From the NCBI GenBank assembly GCA_004352715.1, contig SCFE01000052.1, forward strand, positions 475,254-539,253: 64,000 nt of DNA, written 5' to 3'. This stretch comes from Hofstenia miamia (taxonomy: Eukaryota > Xenacoelomorpha > Acoela). The notes beneath the pieces were generated by a model. The model saw only the letters and a list, made by a program, of their open reading frames with translations. It was not told the origin of the DNA and ran no database searches. Shown here piece after piece: positions 9,994 to 22,228 of the stretch. Every line of letters starts with the position of its first letter. Position 1 is the first letter of the stretch. The position numbers were made by a program, and so were the translations under genes.

Positions 9994-11382
9994 TGCATTA
10001 GCTGGGGTAGGGCCCGTAACAGGCACGGGCTTTTATACTAAGGGCTCTGCATGAATATTTGTCGTAGAAATTACAACATAGTACATAAAATATTACACAT
10101 AAAATTCATTGCTTTTATTAATTTTAAGGAATACCATTTCACTGTCATCTGATATTGCATTATTAATAATATAGTACTTGTGTACATTATATTGTAACGT
10201 AAGAAGCCAGCTTCAGAAGACGAATTAGTGTAATTTATGTATTTTTCAATGTCACAAGCATGCAATGTAATTTCAATTTAATTATTTTCATACTGTTTTG
10301 TTTGCTGTTAATTATGGTTAGGGCCCGGATTTATATGGTTAAAAATATCCGGAAATATTCGTCGTCAAATAATACGCCAGAATTCCGAAAATATGTATAA
10401 AAACTACATCAAAGGGAACAGCTATTCAATTACCAAGATATACACATTTTTACTAATAGACACATAAATGTTGATTCAAGTGATCAGCAGCCATGACATT
10501 CGTGTTTGAATTTGACCCACCTAGACTATAGGCACATTTCTGTATATAAGAACATTTAAAGGATTAAAATCAACTGAAGGGATTTATTCTTCATTATAGC
10601 TTGTGCAACTGTTCTCATGGATTCTAAATCGAGATTTCATGTAAGGCATTCAGCTTTTCTTTGTACATCTCCCCCTGTATTAGTTCTATGACATTATCAA
10701 GTATCTCAAGCTCGCTGCAAAGAAATAATCGCCCTTGCAGTTGCGTTATAGCTTCAGAACGAAACTGAAAGATGCCGTAATGAAACACAATTCCTACATT
10801 AAGTTGTCGTCCAGAAAGTAAATAAGTTCTAAAATTTTTCAATATTTGTGAGCCTTCAGTTTCGAGATGTTGCAGAAACAAATAAAATTCAGTGAAATAT
10901 TTGGCATCTGTGACATTCGCGTGTGAAATACGATGGAATATGCGAGCTATCATGGCAATATACGTTAAAGAAAACTGTGTCCGAATATGCATAAAAATTT
11001 GCTGTATGCCATATGCATATAAATCCTATTCTTGATTATGGCCATGATGTTTTAAGAGCAATATATTAATGATTATCATAACTTGTTGATTAATTTGCTC
11101 AAAATTATGATTTTATAGCTGTAAAGTTAAACGTTTCAGAGATTTCAACAAAAACTTAATTTTTTATTGATGTAAACTTCTTTGATGACTATGATAGTTC
11201 AAGTGTGTTTCTTTTTAATAGCACAGCTAATGGTTTTCTTGTTAGCATCAAGCAATTTTAGTCAAATATCATTTAGCTACGGGCATAATGGTCTTAGCAT
11301 ATGGGCACGGACAAGCCAACGAGCCTATTTTAATGGATACAGGCTATGGACCGGGCACAAGCTCGACCCTAGTGCATTAGCT
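9994..11382. mobile_element. Possible hAT-like insertion between 10-bp direct repeats
   Basis: TGCATTAGCT occurs at 9994-10003 and again at 11373-11382. Just inside, the left end reads GGGGTAGGGCCCG and the right end, reverse-complemented, reads ACTAGGGTCGA, so both carry TAGGG close to the direct repeat. A second TAGGGCCCGG copy lies at 10319. hAT elements make 8-bp target duplications; the 10-bp repeat and unequal ends are not a clean fit. The interior holds an open frame on the minus strand (10624-10992). Confidence 0.35.
10624..10992 (-). CDS. Hypothetical open frame inside the possible hAT-like insertion
   Basis: A 122-residue open frame, long for this AT-rich background. It is mixed hydrophobic and charged with a helical-looking C-terminal half (LEILDNVIELIQGEMYKEKL). 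The frame is open slightly upstream of the first ATG. I recognise no domain or catalytic motif, and there is no clear splice context. It may be chance, or a fragment of an element-encoded protein. Confidence 0.2.
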   Translation of the reverse strand: MHIRTQFSLTYIAMIARIFHRISHANVTDAKYFTEFYLFLQHLETEGSQILKNFRTYLLSGRQLNVGIVFHYGIFQFRSEAITQLQGRLFLCSELEILDNVIELIQGEMYKEKLNALHEISI

Positions 11383-11639
11383 TATACCGTTAATCCACTT
11401 ATTTGAAAGTGTAAAGCAATTGTTTAAACATCGAGATAAAACGAGTGCATTTAATTTCAGATAATTTTATGCGAATATTTAATCTGCACCGCATTACCTG
11501 GCCGCTAGAGGGGCTTATAGAGCACTAAAAAAATTCGTGTAATGATGACAAAATACCTAAGAATTTGACTTTAAGCGTTTCTACGAATAATCCATATACC
11601 TAAAAGCAATTCAGAAGTATCCATCTTTTCTTACGAAGA

Positions 11640-11788
11640 TAAAAATCGCAATTGTTGCGGGAAACCGCGGTAGAATTTCATTTATTGCGGTGGTTTGCGG
11701 TAAAAAAACGGACATTGTGGTGGTTAGCGGTTAAACGTTTGTCTGCGGTGGGAATAATTTACAAAACCTGCACTGCGCTCATCTCTAG
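11640..11788 (-). repeat. hAT-like end with GCGGT subterminal repeats
   Basis: From 11788 leftward the minus strand starts CTAGAGATGAGCGCAG, a common style of hAT terminus. Inside it on the plus strand are repeated motifs of the type TTGCGGT or AGCGGT (about 11655, 11687, 11698, 11727, 11744). Repeats of this kind within about 150 bases of the end are typical transposase-binding sites in hAT elements. No partner end was found. Confidence 0.4.
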
Positions 11789-11799
11789 TTTGAACACTA

Positions 11800-13000
11800 C
11801 CTAAGCCTCCGCGGAAACTACGACTTTTTTGGCTAAGCCAATTATAATTTTGAAAAAAATTGAGTTCTTCCAAAATGTTTTCTTTTCTTAATTGTTTTCG
11901 CAACAAAAATTGAATTAATTGCGCCCTACCTTTGACATGAAATATCATGTATACAGACTTGTTAGCCTAGGATAATGCAATGCCTTTTAACAAAAATTAG
12001 ACAAAACGTGTAAGTTATTGTAATATATCTACAATCATGCATACATGAAAGTAAATGCATGCTAAAAGTTGAAAACAATTGTAAATATCACATATTTTAC
12101 AAGTCGAGTTGAAAAACTAAAAATTCATCTGATATATTTTTAACAGCATTATTCAAAATTTCGAAATACTTTCTTAGCCATCATAAAAATTGTCATAAGC
12201 TTATTCCTTAAGGAAAAGACGCAACGTGTCATTGTGGAAATTGCAAAAGTTCCTTTAACCGGATTATTCTGGCTAATATCATTGAATGGCTGTAAAGGGT
12301 AGTGGCAGGACTCTCTAATGTTCAGCAAGTGCAATATGTCTTTTGCAATATAATAGCTTTATTTAGAGATTTAATTAGATTACAAATAAGTTGTAAAATT
12401 TCTGTTTTATATTGTAGATCCTAAATTCATATTATTGCTGATATTTTGAAAATAGAAGTTTTTTCTTTCATAAATAAAAACATTTCAATTTCCTAATGCA
12501 TAAAATAAAGCATTCTTATGTGATTGCTTGATGCAAAACATTAGGCCTGATTCAAATATCTCAAACAGTCTTGACACTGTCAAACCATCTCCTTCCGTTT
12601 ATTGATGCACGATTCTCCTTTAATGGTTTGCGTTAGTAACAATTCATGTCAAAAATGCAATCATTTTTCCTTAACCCTATTTCCACGAGTGTTACTTTTA
12701 CATAACAAACCGATTTGTCCACAATTTGAACAATTTTCTCCAATCCTGTTAAGGAGTATTGAAACTTTTTTACGTTCGTTAACACATCTATGGAGTAGGA
12801 CCCGCTTATTTATAATAGTAATAATAAGCTTGCTTTATTTCCTGTACACACTAAACGTAAAAGGGAAATCTGACAATATAACAAATAAAATAAAAACACT
12901 TTACTAACATAGAAACACAGATTTGGGTGGGTTTGAATTGTTTCAACGTTTGATATAAGACGGAATAGTTCCATTAACTAAATAATCAATAGCACACGGG
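11800..13000. other. No gene recognised
   Basis: AT-rich filler. Open frames at 12149-12334 and 12602-12907 have no recognisable domain. The latter ends in a hydrophobic segment, but nothing supports expression. Confidence 0.55.
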
Positions 13001-13008
13001 ATAAAAGA

Positions 13009-13583
13009 TTAATTGTGTTGCACAGTTCTGGCATATGTTCTAAAGAGAGATAGCTTAGAATCCATATTGCTTTTGAACTTAATAATTACTTGATAAAGTG
13101 GATGTGCATTATTGTTCATAATCTTCCTAATAGTAGATACAAACATATTTTCAAACTGGGATTCGATGATGTCACGCATGCATAATTTTGAAAACACGAC
13201 TCCGTTTGAATTTGACAGATATCGTAATGGTCTCCAAAGCTCATTCCTCTGTTTCTCCGATAAATAAGTACCATGTGTTACTGCAGCATACATGTAGTGA
13301 GGGAACACATACACCATGAACATTTCCTTTCTCGTTCTATCTGTAGAGAATCTGTAAATATGAGAAGTCAGAGGTTGTTGCGCCGGAAGGTTAAGCTATC
13401 AGTCAGTCTTTTATTAGCAAATTTTTTGTCAAAACTATTTTCACAATTTGAAGTTGATATATTGCAAGCTTCAATAATTAGGTTGTTATCTACGTGAATC
13501 AAAACGTTTAGTTCAACCAGCGATAAAATTTGAGTTTTAATATCGTTCAAAATATCGACATTTATCAGCTGACAAATTGACAA
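13009..13583 (-). pseudogene. Probable LINE RT C-terminal remnant
   Basis: Two adjacent minus-strand open frames (13368-13583, then 13009-13323) read like a LINE polyprotein tail. The second contains YMYAAVTHGTYLSEKQRNEL, RPLRYLSN and then FVSTIRKIMNNNAHPLYQVI. A closing block of this kind, with a run of charged helices followed by a xxxHPLY motif, is typical of several animal LINE families. No catalytic motif remains and the family is not identified. A fragment of an unknown host gene cannot be excluded. Confidence 0.4.
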
Positions 13584-14329
13584 TGATAAAAATCAAGTCT
13601 GAACACCCTTAATGCACTAATGTGAAGTGAAAATATTACCTGTGCTAGTCGTAGTCGCTGTTTTAGAACATTGAAACATATAAATTGAAAGATATTAAAT
13701 TAAATTTATTATGGGACATATGTTTAAATTGAATTAAATCAATGAGTTCAAATTCCAGGAAACATGCTCAATTCAATTAACATTTCTAGATAATCGGATA
13801 TTTTCAAAATCTATTTTAAATGATTTCGCTTATTTTCTCTATTTCAATTGTCATGTTACTATACTAAGTGTAGGATATACATCTCGTATATTTGAACGAA
13901 TATATATTTTCGCAAATTTTTGATGACGTCAACTGTAATATTTTTAAATAAGTTTACATATAGATGGCATATATAAAGTGGAATATAGATATATTTTAGA
14001 AAATTCAATGCCAAAAGTATTTAAGAATTTCACTGCAACTTGATGCCCATGTGAGTCACAGGCCTGCTTCGTGAGTTCCTTTGACGCACCTGGACGTCAT
14101 TTTTCAATTCTTAAATCCTTTATGCTTTGCGCGGCAACGAGGCACAGCCCTGAGACATAAGGGAAAGGTTCAGTCACTAAAATAAGAATCTTCAAAGGCT
14201 GCGAAGGATTACAATCCAAACTGATTTAGAATAAGCCGCACAGCTCAAACATGAAATCACTTCATGATTTTATTATTCAAACTAAAAACGAGATTTATTG
14301 AAGATCCTAACATCGCACTTGCTTCAGTG

Positions 14330-14575
14330 TAAGATTCAGTGTGACAGTAATTTTATTTTCCCAGTCGAATTCAGTCCCATTGGTTTTGGTCCCAGTCCTG
14401 TCCAATCTTTTGGTACCATAGTCCCAAATGATACCACAGCATAACTTCTATTTGCCTGAAATTGCCAAAAATTATAGGTAATCTGTTGTCCTAGTTTTTT
14501 TATTTAGTTATGATCGCAGTCCCACAGAAATATTCAGTCTGGGACTAGTAAATCGCATGGGACTGAATGAATCTG
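14330..14575. repeat. Degenerate CCCAGTCC / GGGACTG repeat cluster
   Basis: CCCAGTC-type motifs on the plus strand (about 14360-14415) face GGGACT motifs at about 14550-14564, about 150-200 bases apart. A related cluster (GTAGTCGTAGTCCC) lies at about 16650. This is probably a decayed transposon terminus; no target duplication was found. Confidence 0.3.
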
Positions 14576-15189
14576 CAGAACATTATTCAGCAGCAAAAAA
14601 TTTACTTAGTTTAATTTGATATATGCCAATTCAAGTTCGTCAATTGTTCCTTTTGATACATTTTGAATATAACATCATTGAAAATAATTTTGCATTGATC
14701 TCTTTTTTGTGATTATTTATTTCCTGAGGTAGGGCATTCTTTGAAGTTAGAATGTATTTATCATAAATTTTTATTTTCTTTGTGTTAGATATTATGGATC
14801 AATATGTTAAGTAAGATAACATACTACGCTTTAGAAATCCTAAGATGTTTCTGTAAAATTCACCTCTCTGATTAATATTTAAATTTAGAAAAATATATTA
14901 CTTAGATATTCTTCACTGAATTATAATTAAAAAAAACGGGAATGAATAAAAAAATATATTTATCGCATATACTGTACTGGCGTAATCTAACTTAGAGAAG
15001 TGATCCAAATTCAATAAGTTAACAAAAGACATGCAATTGTAAACAACAAGTTTAGCTCCAAATGCCTGCATCTGCATACTCTTAATAATTTTTTTACATA
15101 GATATATATTTAAAAAAAACGTACAGAACCCAAATATGTCAAAGCTCTTTGTAATAACATTTGCGTAAAAACACGCCTTTAACGTCAAC

Positions 15190-15942
15190 TTCACCACCTC
15201 GCGATTTTCTTTACGGTCATGTTAACGTAAAACGGCATTTTTAACGGTGTTGTTTACAGTTGCATTTTCACTTGTTAACGTATTGAATTTTCACCGCTTA
15301 CCGTAGTGAATTTACACTTGATAATCAAAGAAATGTTTGAAAGGTTCCTAGGAACTTCGTAAACCATTCTCAATTCAAATTCTCTTTTATTATTCTATGC
15401 AATCATAGGCAGTGCTTGCCCAATAATTCCTCAATAAATGAATTTCATTCTTAATTGGATAAATTTATATTTATACAAATGTACAAATTGCAAATTCTTA
15501 GTTTGTGTTAAAACAAGATTCAAGAATCAAGTACTAATATGAATTGAATATGACATAATTTATTACGATTTGCTTTAAAAATAAATCGCGCCAAATGTAG
15601 AAAATGCCACTTCGAAACTGCAAAAAACGCTGGGCGAATGAGAGCGCATTTTCAAAAGAAGCATGGGTCTTCAAACCAGTCTTCTTCGGCCGCGCCAAGA
15701 GAGCAAAAACAACCGCGTATAGATGAATGAGCCGTTTCTACTACGCAAGACCAGAAAACAAAGTTGGATGTCGAACTTAAAAACATTCTTTCTATGCTTG
15801 TAATGTGCCTGACATTTTGTATGAAAATACTTAACAAGTGAATTAAATTGCTGTTGAAATGTTTGTGTTATTAACATAAAAAATAACGTTAAAACGTAAT
15901 TAACGTTATTTTTCAGAAAATACCGTTATTTTGCCAACACTG
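15190..15942 (+). mobile_element. hAT-like element remnant with AACGTTA subterminal repeats
   Basis: The right end, reverse-complemented, starts CAGTGTTGGCAAAATAACG, a recognisable hAT-type terminus. AACGTTA or TTAACGTA motifs recur next to it (15885-15912) and again at 15190-15300 on the other side of a BED-finger coding fragment. A matching left terminus was not found, so the left border is approximate and probably truncated. Confidence 0.5.
15554..15730 (+). pseudogene. BED zinc-finger fragment of a hAT transposase
   Basis: An open frame runs between a stop at 15551 and TGA at 15728-15730 without needing an ATG. It reads AKCRKCHFETAKNAGRMRAH then FQKKHGSS and a polar, serine-rich linker. 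The spacing C-x2-C-x13-H-x4-H fits a BED-type zinc finger, the DNA-binding domain at the N-terminus of many hAT transposases. It sits between AACGTTA-repeat termini, so it was probably the N-terminus of that element's transposase. The catalytic RNase H-like part is absent and the frame is closed soon after, so it is a fragment. Confidence 0.55.
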
Positions 15943-16319
15943 GTACAAAATATGATCAATTATTGTGTTTATTAAAGTGTAACACGATATATTTCCAGAA
16001 GAAAATATTCTTTCAGTTAACATCTTCATCTTTAACATGGAACATGATGAAATTTAAAGTCTATGTGTGGGGAAATCCCTTTTAGTTCAACTAGTTCATT
16101 AATCAACTCGGTTCTGACAGGCTCTTCTTACGTTTTCAAAATTTCTTGACCGTTGGCAAATTTTCACAATGTTGTGTGACAGCATAAGCATCAATTTGTT
16201 CTTTTAATTATTTGATACGAACATTTACTTTATTTTGACTTTTAATTCCAAATTTGACAATTAGCATTGTAATTGATTTCAAAATCCAGAAATTGTAATG
16301 AAATTTACACTAAAGAGTG

Positions 16320-16440
16320 ACAATATGAGCTTAGCATGGACCCGAACCCGATCCAATCAGAATATCCACTACCCGAACAGGATCGGACACAAAAATTTAC
16401 TACCCGAATCCGAACCGACCCGAATGTAGACATGAATTCG
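16320..16440. repeat. Degenerate CCCGAACC repeat cluster
   Basis: CCCGAACCCGATCC, ACTACCCGAACAGG and CCCGAACCGACCCGAA occur within 120 bases. They look like the complement of motifs at 9.2-9.45 kb and 55.84 kb, so these are probably scattered decayed ends of one repeat family. Confidence 0.4.
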
Positions 16441-16845
16441 CAATACTTCCTTCTCAGATCATTTTCCAATAGGGTAATATAGCCTTTAATTGGTATTCCT
16501 CATACTTGCAGATGTAAATGCAATTGTCTTCCATTTCAATTCCATTTCCACAACTATTTAAAAAAAAATTCAGTAATTTCCCATAAATTTCCAGATCTTT
16601 CCATAACTCTTAGAACTAGTGGTTATGTTCTACAGGACAAGTATTTTTGTAGTCGTAGTCCCACTTAATTTATTGGGTTTTGCCCTAGTCGTGTACCACC
16701 CAGCCTCATAAATTTTTAGGACAAAGTAGTCCTCCATAACACTACTAATGTTTGACTAAGCTGACTATAAGATGAACCAAAATTACAATTCAGTGCTAAT
16801 AGGTGCTATTATTTGGTGGAGCTGCTAAGACACGCATCATAGAAT

Positions 16846-17845
16846 NNNNNNNNNNNNNNNNNNNNNNNNNNNNNNNNNNNNNNNNNNNNNNNNNNNNNNN
16901 NNNNNNNNNNNNNNNNNNNNNNNNNNNNNNNNNNNNNNNNNNNNNNNNNNNNNNNNNNNNNNNNNNNNNNNNNNNNNNNNNNNNNNNNNNNNNNNNNNNN
17001 NNNNNNNNNNNNNNNNNNNNNNNNNNNNNNNNNNNNNNNNNNNNNNNNNNNNNNNNNNNNNNNNNNNNNNNNNNNNNNNNNNNNNNNNNNNNNNNNNNNN
17101 NNNNNNNNNNNNNNNNNNNNNNNNNNNNNNNNNNNNNNNNNNNNNNNNNNNNNNNNNNNNNNNNNNNNNNNNNNNNNNNNNNNNNNNNNNNNNNNNNNNN
17201 NNNNNNNNNNNNNNNNNNNNNNNNNNNNNNNNNNNNNNNNNNNNNNNNNNNNNNNNNNNNNNNNNNNNNNNNNNNNNNNNNNNNNNNNNNNNNNNNNNNN
17301 NNNNNNNNNNNNNNNNNNNNNNNNNNNNNNNNNNNNNNNNNNNNNNNNNNNNNNNNNNNNNNNNNNNNNNNNNNNNNNNNNNNNNNNNNNNNNNNNNNNN
17401 NNNNNNNNNNNNNNNNNNNNNNNNNNNNNNNNNNNNNNNNNNNNNNNNNNNNNNNNNNNNNNNNNNNNNNNNNNNNNNNNNNNNNNNNNNNNNNNNNNNN
17501 NNNNNNNNNNNNNNNNNNNNNNNNNNNNNNNNNNNNNNNNNNNNNNNNNNNNNNNNNNNNNNNNNNNNNNNNNNNNNNNNNNNNNNNNNNNNNNNNNNNN
17601 NNNNNNNNNNNNNNNNNNNNNNNNNNNNNNNNNNNNNNNNNNNNNNNNNNNNNNNNNNNNNNNNNNNNNNNNNNNNNNNNNNNNNNNNNNNNNNNNNNNN
17701 NNNNNNNNNNNNNNNNNNNNNNNNNNNNNNNNNNNNNNNNNNNNNNNNNNNNNNNNNNNNNNNNNNNNNNNNNNNNNNNNNNNNNNNNNNNNNNNNNNNN
17801 NNNNNNNNNNNNNNNNNNNNNNNNNNNNNNNNNNNNNNNNNNNNN
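16846..17845. other. Assembly gap (1000 N)
   Basis: Exactly 1000 Ns, so the length may be a placeholder. The 5' part of LINE D, including any endonuclease domain, could lie here or may never have been inserted. Confidence 1.
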
Positions 17846-18111
17846 ATAATGAAGTCAGAATTATCACGAACATAGACACTTGCAGTATTGAATTTCAAAC
17901 ACAAAAACAACTCTATTGTATCGAAATTGGGGTTTGACAATATAGTGCTATAAAGACAAAATCACTCTACTAAGGCACAGTTTATACATTTTTCATTGTA
18001 ATGCACACACAAATTAGCTGTTAAGGAGTAGTTCTTTTTACCTTTTGATCTAACCCTCGAGAAAGCATGAAGAATCTTGCTTCGAATTAACTATGTGCTG
18101 GAGGTCAAATA

Positions 18112-19819
18112 ATGACTTACAGGGTTGGAATATCCAAGTCGTTCAATTGCAAGTTTGACGTCAATTTGGTCTTGGAATGCCGTAAGTCGCGTTCTTGGTG
18201 GAAGTCAGTTAAGGCCCTTTGTGGTTCCAGTCGCGCTTCTACATTAACTTTGTCTAATAAAATCAATTTCGAGCTGGCCGAATCAGTTTCACAATTTTCA
18301 GACGTGAGATATGTGCCACTTTGTGACAGCGTGGTCAATCATATAACCACCAACGAGCTGTCAGTTTTTAGAATCTTGCAGCTTGTCTCAGCTAGCAAAT
18401 CATCCGGTCCTGACTATCATGAACATATAATACCTAACTGGGTTCTTAAAGAGTATAGCTATGAACTGGCCCTTCATATCTCTATGATTACTGACGCTTC
18501 TCTTAGTAATTGCTGTGCAACTCTTTTTATATTCGCTAATGTTTGTCTTTTAGAGAAGCATAAACCGGTGTGTGTGTGTGATACTCTTTTTGACCTGCGT
18601 CCCCTTTCTTTAAACGCGTCTACTTCGAAAATAATTGAAGAAATTATTTTGGAACCAGAACGTTTTGACAAGATTATGGCTAATGTTGACATGAAGCAAT
18701 TTGGGGTGGTTAAACGGCGCTCTACTACCACCGCTTTAATCAGCATCATTCACCAGTGGCTACATCATTTGGAAAACATTACAAAGGCCGAATATCTTCG
18801 TGTTTATCTTCTTGACTTTAAAAAGGCGTTCGATTTTGTATGTCACCCTTTGCTTATTCAGCGCCTCAAGAAATTGGAGATCGTCCAGCAACGATTAACT
18901 GGTTTACTTCTTTTCTCTCTTTCAGACAACAAAGAGTCGTATTCCCCGATGGGACGTATGCAGACTGGGCACATATTATCGGTGATATTCCACAGGGGTC
19001 TAAATTAGGACCCTGGTTATATACTTTTTATTGATAGTCTTCTTCGTGGATTTAGCAACGGGCCAAATTTGTTGACGATACTACTGCATGGGAGTTCGTA
19101 ACATTGGCGGAGGAAAACTGTCGGGATGAGTTTAATTCGTCTGTTCTAATTTCTGAAGCGGTTGATTGGTGTCAGTCTAACTTTGCTACTTTAAATACGT
19201 CTAAGTCTAAAGAGCTAAATGTCTGCTTTCATCGCAATGTCAGTTTACCTGATCCTATTTCCATCGACGGTGTGAGTATCGACCGTATCCATGAGGTGAA
19301 ACTTCTAGGCGTTAACATACAGGACAATCTCAAGTGGGATCAACACATTAAAACATTTTAACTAAGGCATCGAAACGGCTATTCTTTTTGAGGATGTTAT
19401 CCCGAAGTGGTCTCCGTGAAAGAGATTTATTCATTGTTTATTCAGCTATTATTCGGTCTGTTCTTGAGTATGCTGCTCCTGTTTTCCACCACGGCCTTAC
19501 CAAAGCTCAGTGCGATAGTTTAGAGCCGATTCAAAAACGGGCACTTAGAATTATCACTCATGGGCGCCTAACGTATGCAAATGCCCTTAATCATTTTGGC
19601 TGTGAACTAGTTGCGGAAAGACGTACGGCTGCTTGCAACAAATTATTTAAGCAAGCAATGTCTCCTTGTCACGTCCTTAACCAGTTTATTCCCAACACGC
19701 GATCTATTGACTACAACCTACGACATATCTGCGAAATCACATTCCCTTGGAGCACTAATCGTCTTACGCGTTCTTTTATTCCTGCTCATCTGATGTTGTC
19801 CTACCAAGTAGTATATTAG
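18112..19819 (+). pseudogene. Reverse transcriptase of LINE D (multiple frameshifts)
   Basis: In order: SRSWWKSVKALCG (pre-RT), KSSGPDYHEHIIPNWVLKEY, FDLRPLSLNASTSKIIEE, motif A LLDFKKAFDF (about 18808-18838), INWFTSFLSFRQQRV, motif B GDIPQGSKLGP (about 18980-19012), motif C KFVDDTTAWE (about 19065-19094), VKLLGVNIQDNLKWDQHI, then the tail RSVLEYAAPVFHHGL and EPIQKRALRII. The catalytic VDD is kept. Frame changes are needed near 18885, 19030, 19062 and 19350, so no functional polymerase can be made. The VDDTT motif and the KSSGPD/PNWVLKE blocks are typical of CR1/L2-like LINEs. It is a different family from LINE A. Confidence 0.85.
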
Positions 19820-19893
19820 TGATCTTTGTGTATATTTTTTATTTCTTTTACAATTTACTATTATTCAACCTTAAGGTTGCGAGGTAAATAAAT

Positions 19894-19916
19894 TTCTCTC
19901 TCTCTCTCTGTCTCTC
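19894..19916 (+). repeat. (TC)n tail of LINE D
   Basis: A TC run with one G interruption sits about 75 bases after the RT stop, marking the 3' end of LINE D. Confidence 0.85.
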
Positions 19917-20749
19917 AATGTTGAGTCTCAGAATTATTGATTTATGCATTCAATATGATGATACCGATAATTGATTTCAGATACACATCAGATTTTCAGA
20001 ATTACTACTATAACATTTGGATGGCAATGCATCTCAAACTGTCGAAATATATGAGTATTTAATAACCTCTAAATTTGAGATGAATTTTAGAAAAAATATT
20101 ATCCTGCCCAGTCCGGCTTTACATTTATTTTCTCCTATTCGGATTTATCCGGTGTCCTAGCATCTAAATTTTTTCATATCTGTATTAAATTACTTCATTA
20201 TACATGCCAAGGGAGTAACTCACGTGGTGTTTATTATACACACCTGCACAGCTTTATTTGACAAGACCCTTTCATTAACTACATTATCAACAGTAATAAA
20301 TGGAATATCTCAATATTATAAAATCTCATTAGGTTAAATATAATATGTTGTATTCCAATATTTCCAAAACAAAATACTGCCCATAAAAAATTTAAATGAC
20401 AGTCTTGACATATGTCTTCTAAGCTTATCAAAAATATTATTAAAATTCAATTCAACAGTTTCAAAACATTTTTCCAATCTCTTAGCCAACATAAAATGTT
20501 TACATTTTCATCACACAAGGATATTCTACATTTATTTAATAATAATAATAATTAAACCAGGTAATGAAAAAGTTCTTCACCTGAAACATTAGTTGCAAGC
20601 AAGTTGAAATTGAATGAAGTACGTGTAGTAGATTGTTCTCCGACAATCAATCGCATGCCAATTAACAATTTGTGAAATTGCAGAAAATTGCTTACTTCTG
20701 CATCAAGAAATGTTAATCACCAATTGCCACGACTATAATGACCTACAGC

Positions 20750-20840
20750 CAGGGGCGTACGCAGGATTTTCTGACGGGGGGCATCATCGTCATTTCCCAA
20801 TGCGGGGCGAAGCCCCGCCAAAATTTTTGAAAATATTGAG
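20750..20840 (+). repeat. hAT-like transposon end (CAGGGGCGTACGCAGG type)
   Basis: It starts CAGGGGCGTACGCAGGATTT and continues into a G-run and a GGGGCGAAGCCCC hairpin. CAGGGGCGTA...CAGGATTTT ends are widespread in animal hAT elements. A degenerate relative in the opposite orientation lies at 59.70-59.75 kb, too far away to be its partner. Confidence 0.5.
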
Positions 20841-21940
20841 AAATTAGACTCTAAAAAATGCATTTCCCCTAACATATTTCCCTTAAAATGGGTTTCCAAA
20901 GACTATTATAAGAGAACTAGTCAAATGACGAACCACTAAAAGGCTGATAGAATTTGGGATTGGGCAGCCCTTTTTTTTCTACAACCACGAGTATTTCAAG
21001 ATACGAATTCAACTCTAGGTATTTTGAAGACAATATACAAGATAAGCTTGAAAAGCAACTGTTAAGTTTTGTCAAAAGATGTATATGTGATAGTGTGGGC
21101 AATAACTTAGCAAAATGTTACAAGCCTTATATAATGCAATTCAAAATCTATTTTTATGTTTCTATTTGATGAATTGACACACTTAATAAAAATGGTACAC
21201 ACATGAAAAATGAAAGTGATTTGATCCTGGGAATAAAGTCATTAAATTTTAGAAACGCGGTATTATGAGACTACAGTACTGTTGACAGAAATTTCGAATG
21301 AAATGTTGATTTGCTTAGAGTTTTAGTTTTGCAATTTTTATATAGCCTCTACGGTTTTAGCTGGGTCTCATTTTTATCCTGCTTGTTCTGCCCTGCAGGG
21401 AGTTATCGTGCCATTATTATTCTGTCCGGACCCAGTCATATATAAATTAAGAAATGATATTAATATATATTATTAATCTATTTCGACTAACTTAAGAAAT
21501 CCTGTAAGTTTCGACACAATAACATAAAAGGCACTCGAGCTATAGCAGCGTAAATGTTTAAATCCTTCTGCACCCCAAATGACAATGAACTGCCAAAGTC
21601 AAAAATAAGAATTGAACTGCCCAATATAAAGTCTCAATCTCAATTTGCATTGAGAATAAAAAAATCTATTTAATGTTAATTGAAATAACGTAGCAGAAAA
21701 CTTTATTATTTGCTATTGCATTGCATGTAAATACGCGAACATATTTATGGCTTGAAGAATTTTCAACGCGAACTCTCGAATTGAAGGCAAGGTCAACTCG
21801 AACTCGTTGCCATGAAAAACATAACTTCACAAGAAACCTTGATAAAATTCTGTCAACTTTCACAAGATAAGCTGATCATTTCTTTGTTGTTAAAAAAATG
21901 CATTTGATGTAATAAAACTGAGATATAAAATAAACTATAA

Positions 21941-22011
21941 CATGAATATGAATAATGTCAAACCTGATTCTAATCTTGATTTGAGCTGGATAGTATCTGT
22001 CAACCCTCAAA
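21941..22011 (+). repeat. 71-bp direct repeat, copy 1
   Basis: This is repeated at 22229-22299, offset 288, with only a few mismatches. No N is near either copy, so it is likely a real local duplication. Both copies contain a block starting AAACCTGATTCTAATCTTG. Confidence 0.8.
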
Positions 22012-22228
22012 AGCGTTGAAAATTGTGTTTGTGCTTTACCCAACTATTTCCGGATCTTACGTACATGGTTGCATATAGTCCTTAGCTGAAGCTAGAATTG
22101 AATTCATTTGGACTTCAGAATTTACCGCATCTGACATGATTAAGATTCAAACCAGACCACATTTTAACTGAATCAACTAAATGCTTTTCATCTAATAAAA
22201 ACAAAGGGCTATAGAATTGATCAAACAA

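Larger units (their letters stand above)
18100..19916 (+). mobile_element. LINE D: CR1/L2-type retrotransposon copy
   Basis: The coding region runs from the pre-RT WW motif through the RT to the C-terminal domain. It is followed by a short 3' region with AATAAA (about 19887) and a (TC)n tail (19894-19916). The microsatellite tail and the RT style place it in the CR1/L2 group. At least four frame changes show an old copy. It is less AT-rich than the flanks. The 5' border is unknown. Confidence 0.85.

Noticed and set aside
13921-13931. TGACGTCA palindrome (cAMP-response-element-like)
   Set aside because: A single 8-bp palindrome with no gene nearby; expected by chance.
16803-17940. Open frames of about 350 codons on both strands
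   Set aside because: They run through 1000 Ns and contain almost no real codons.
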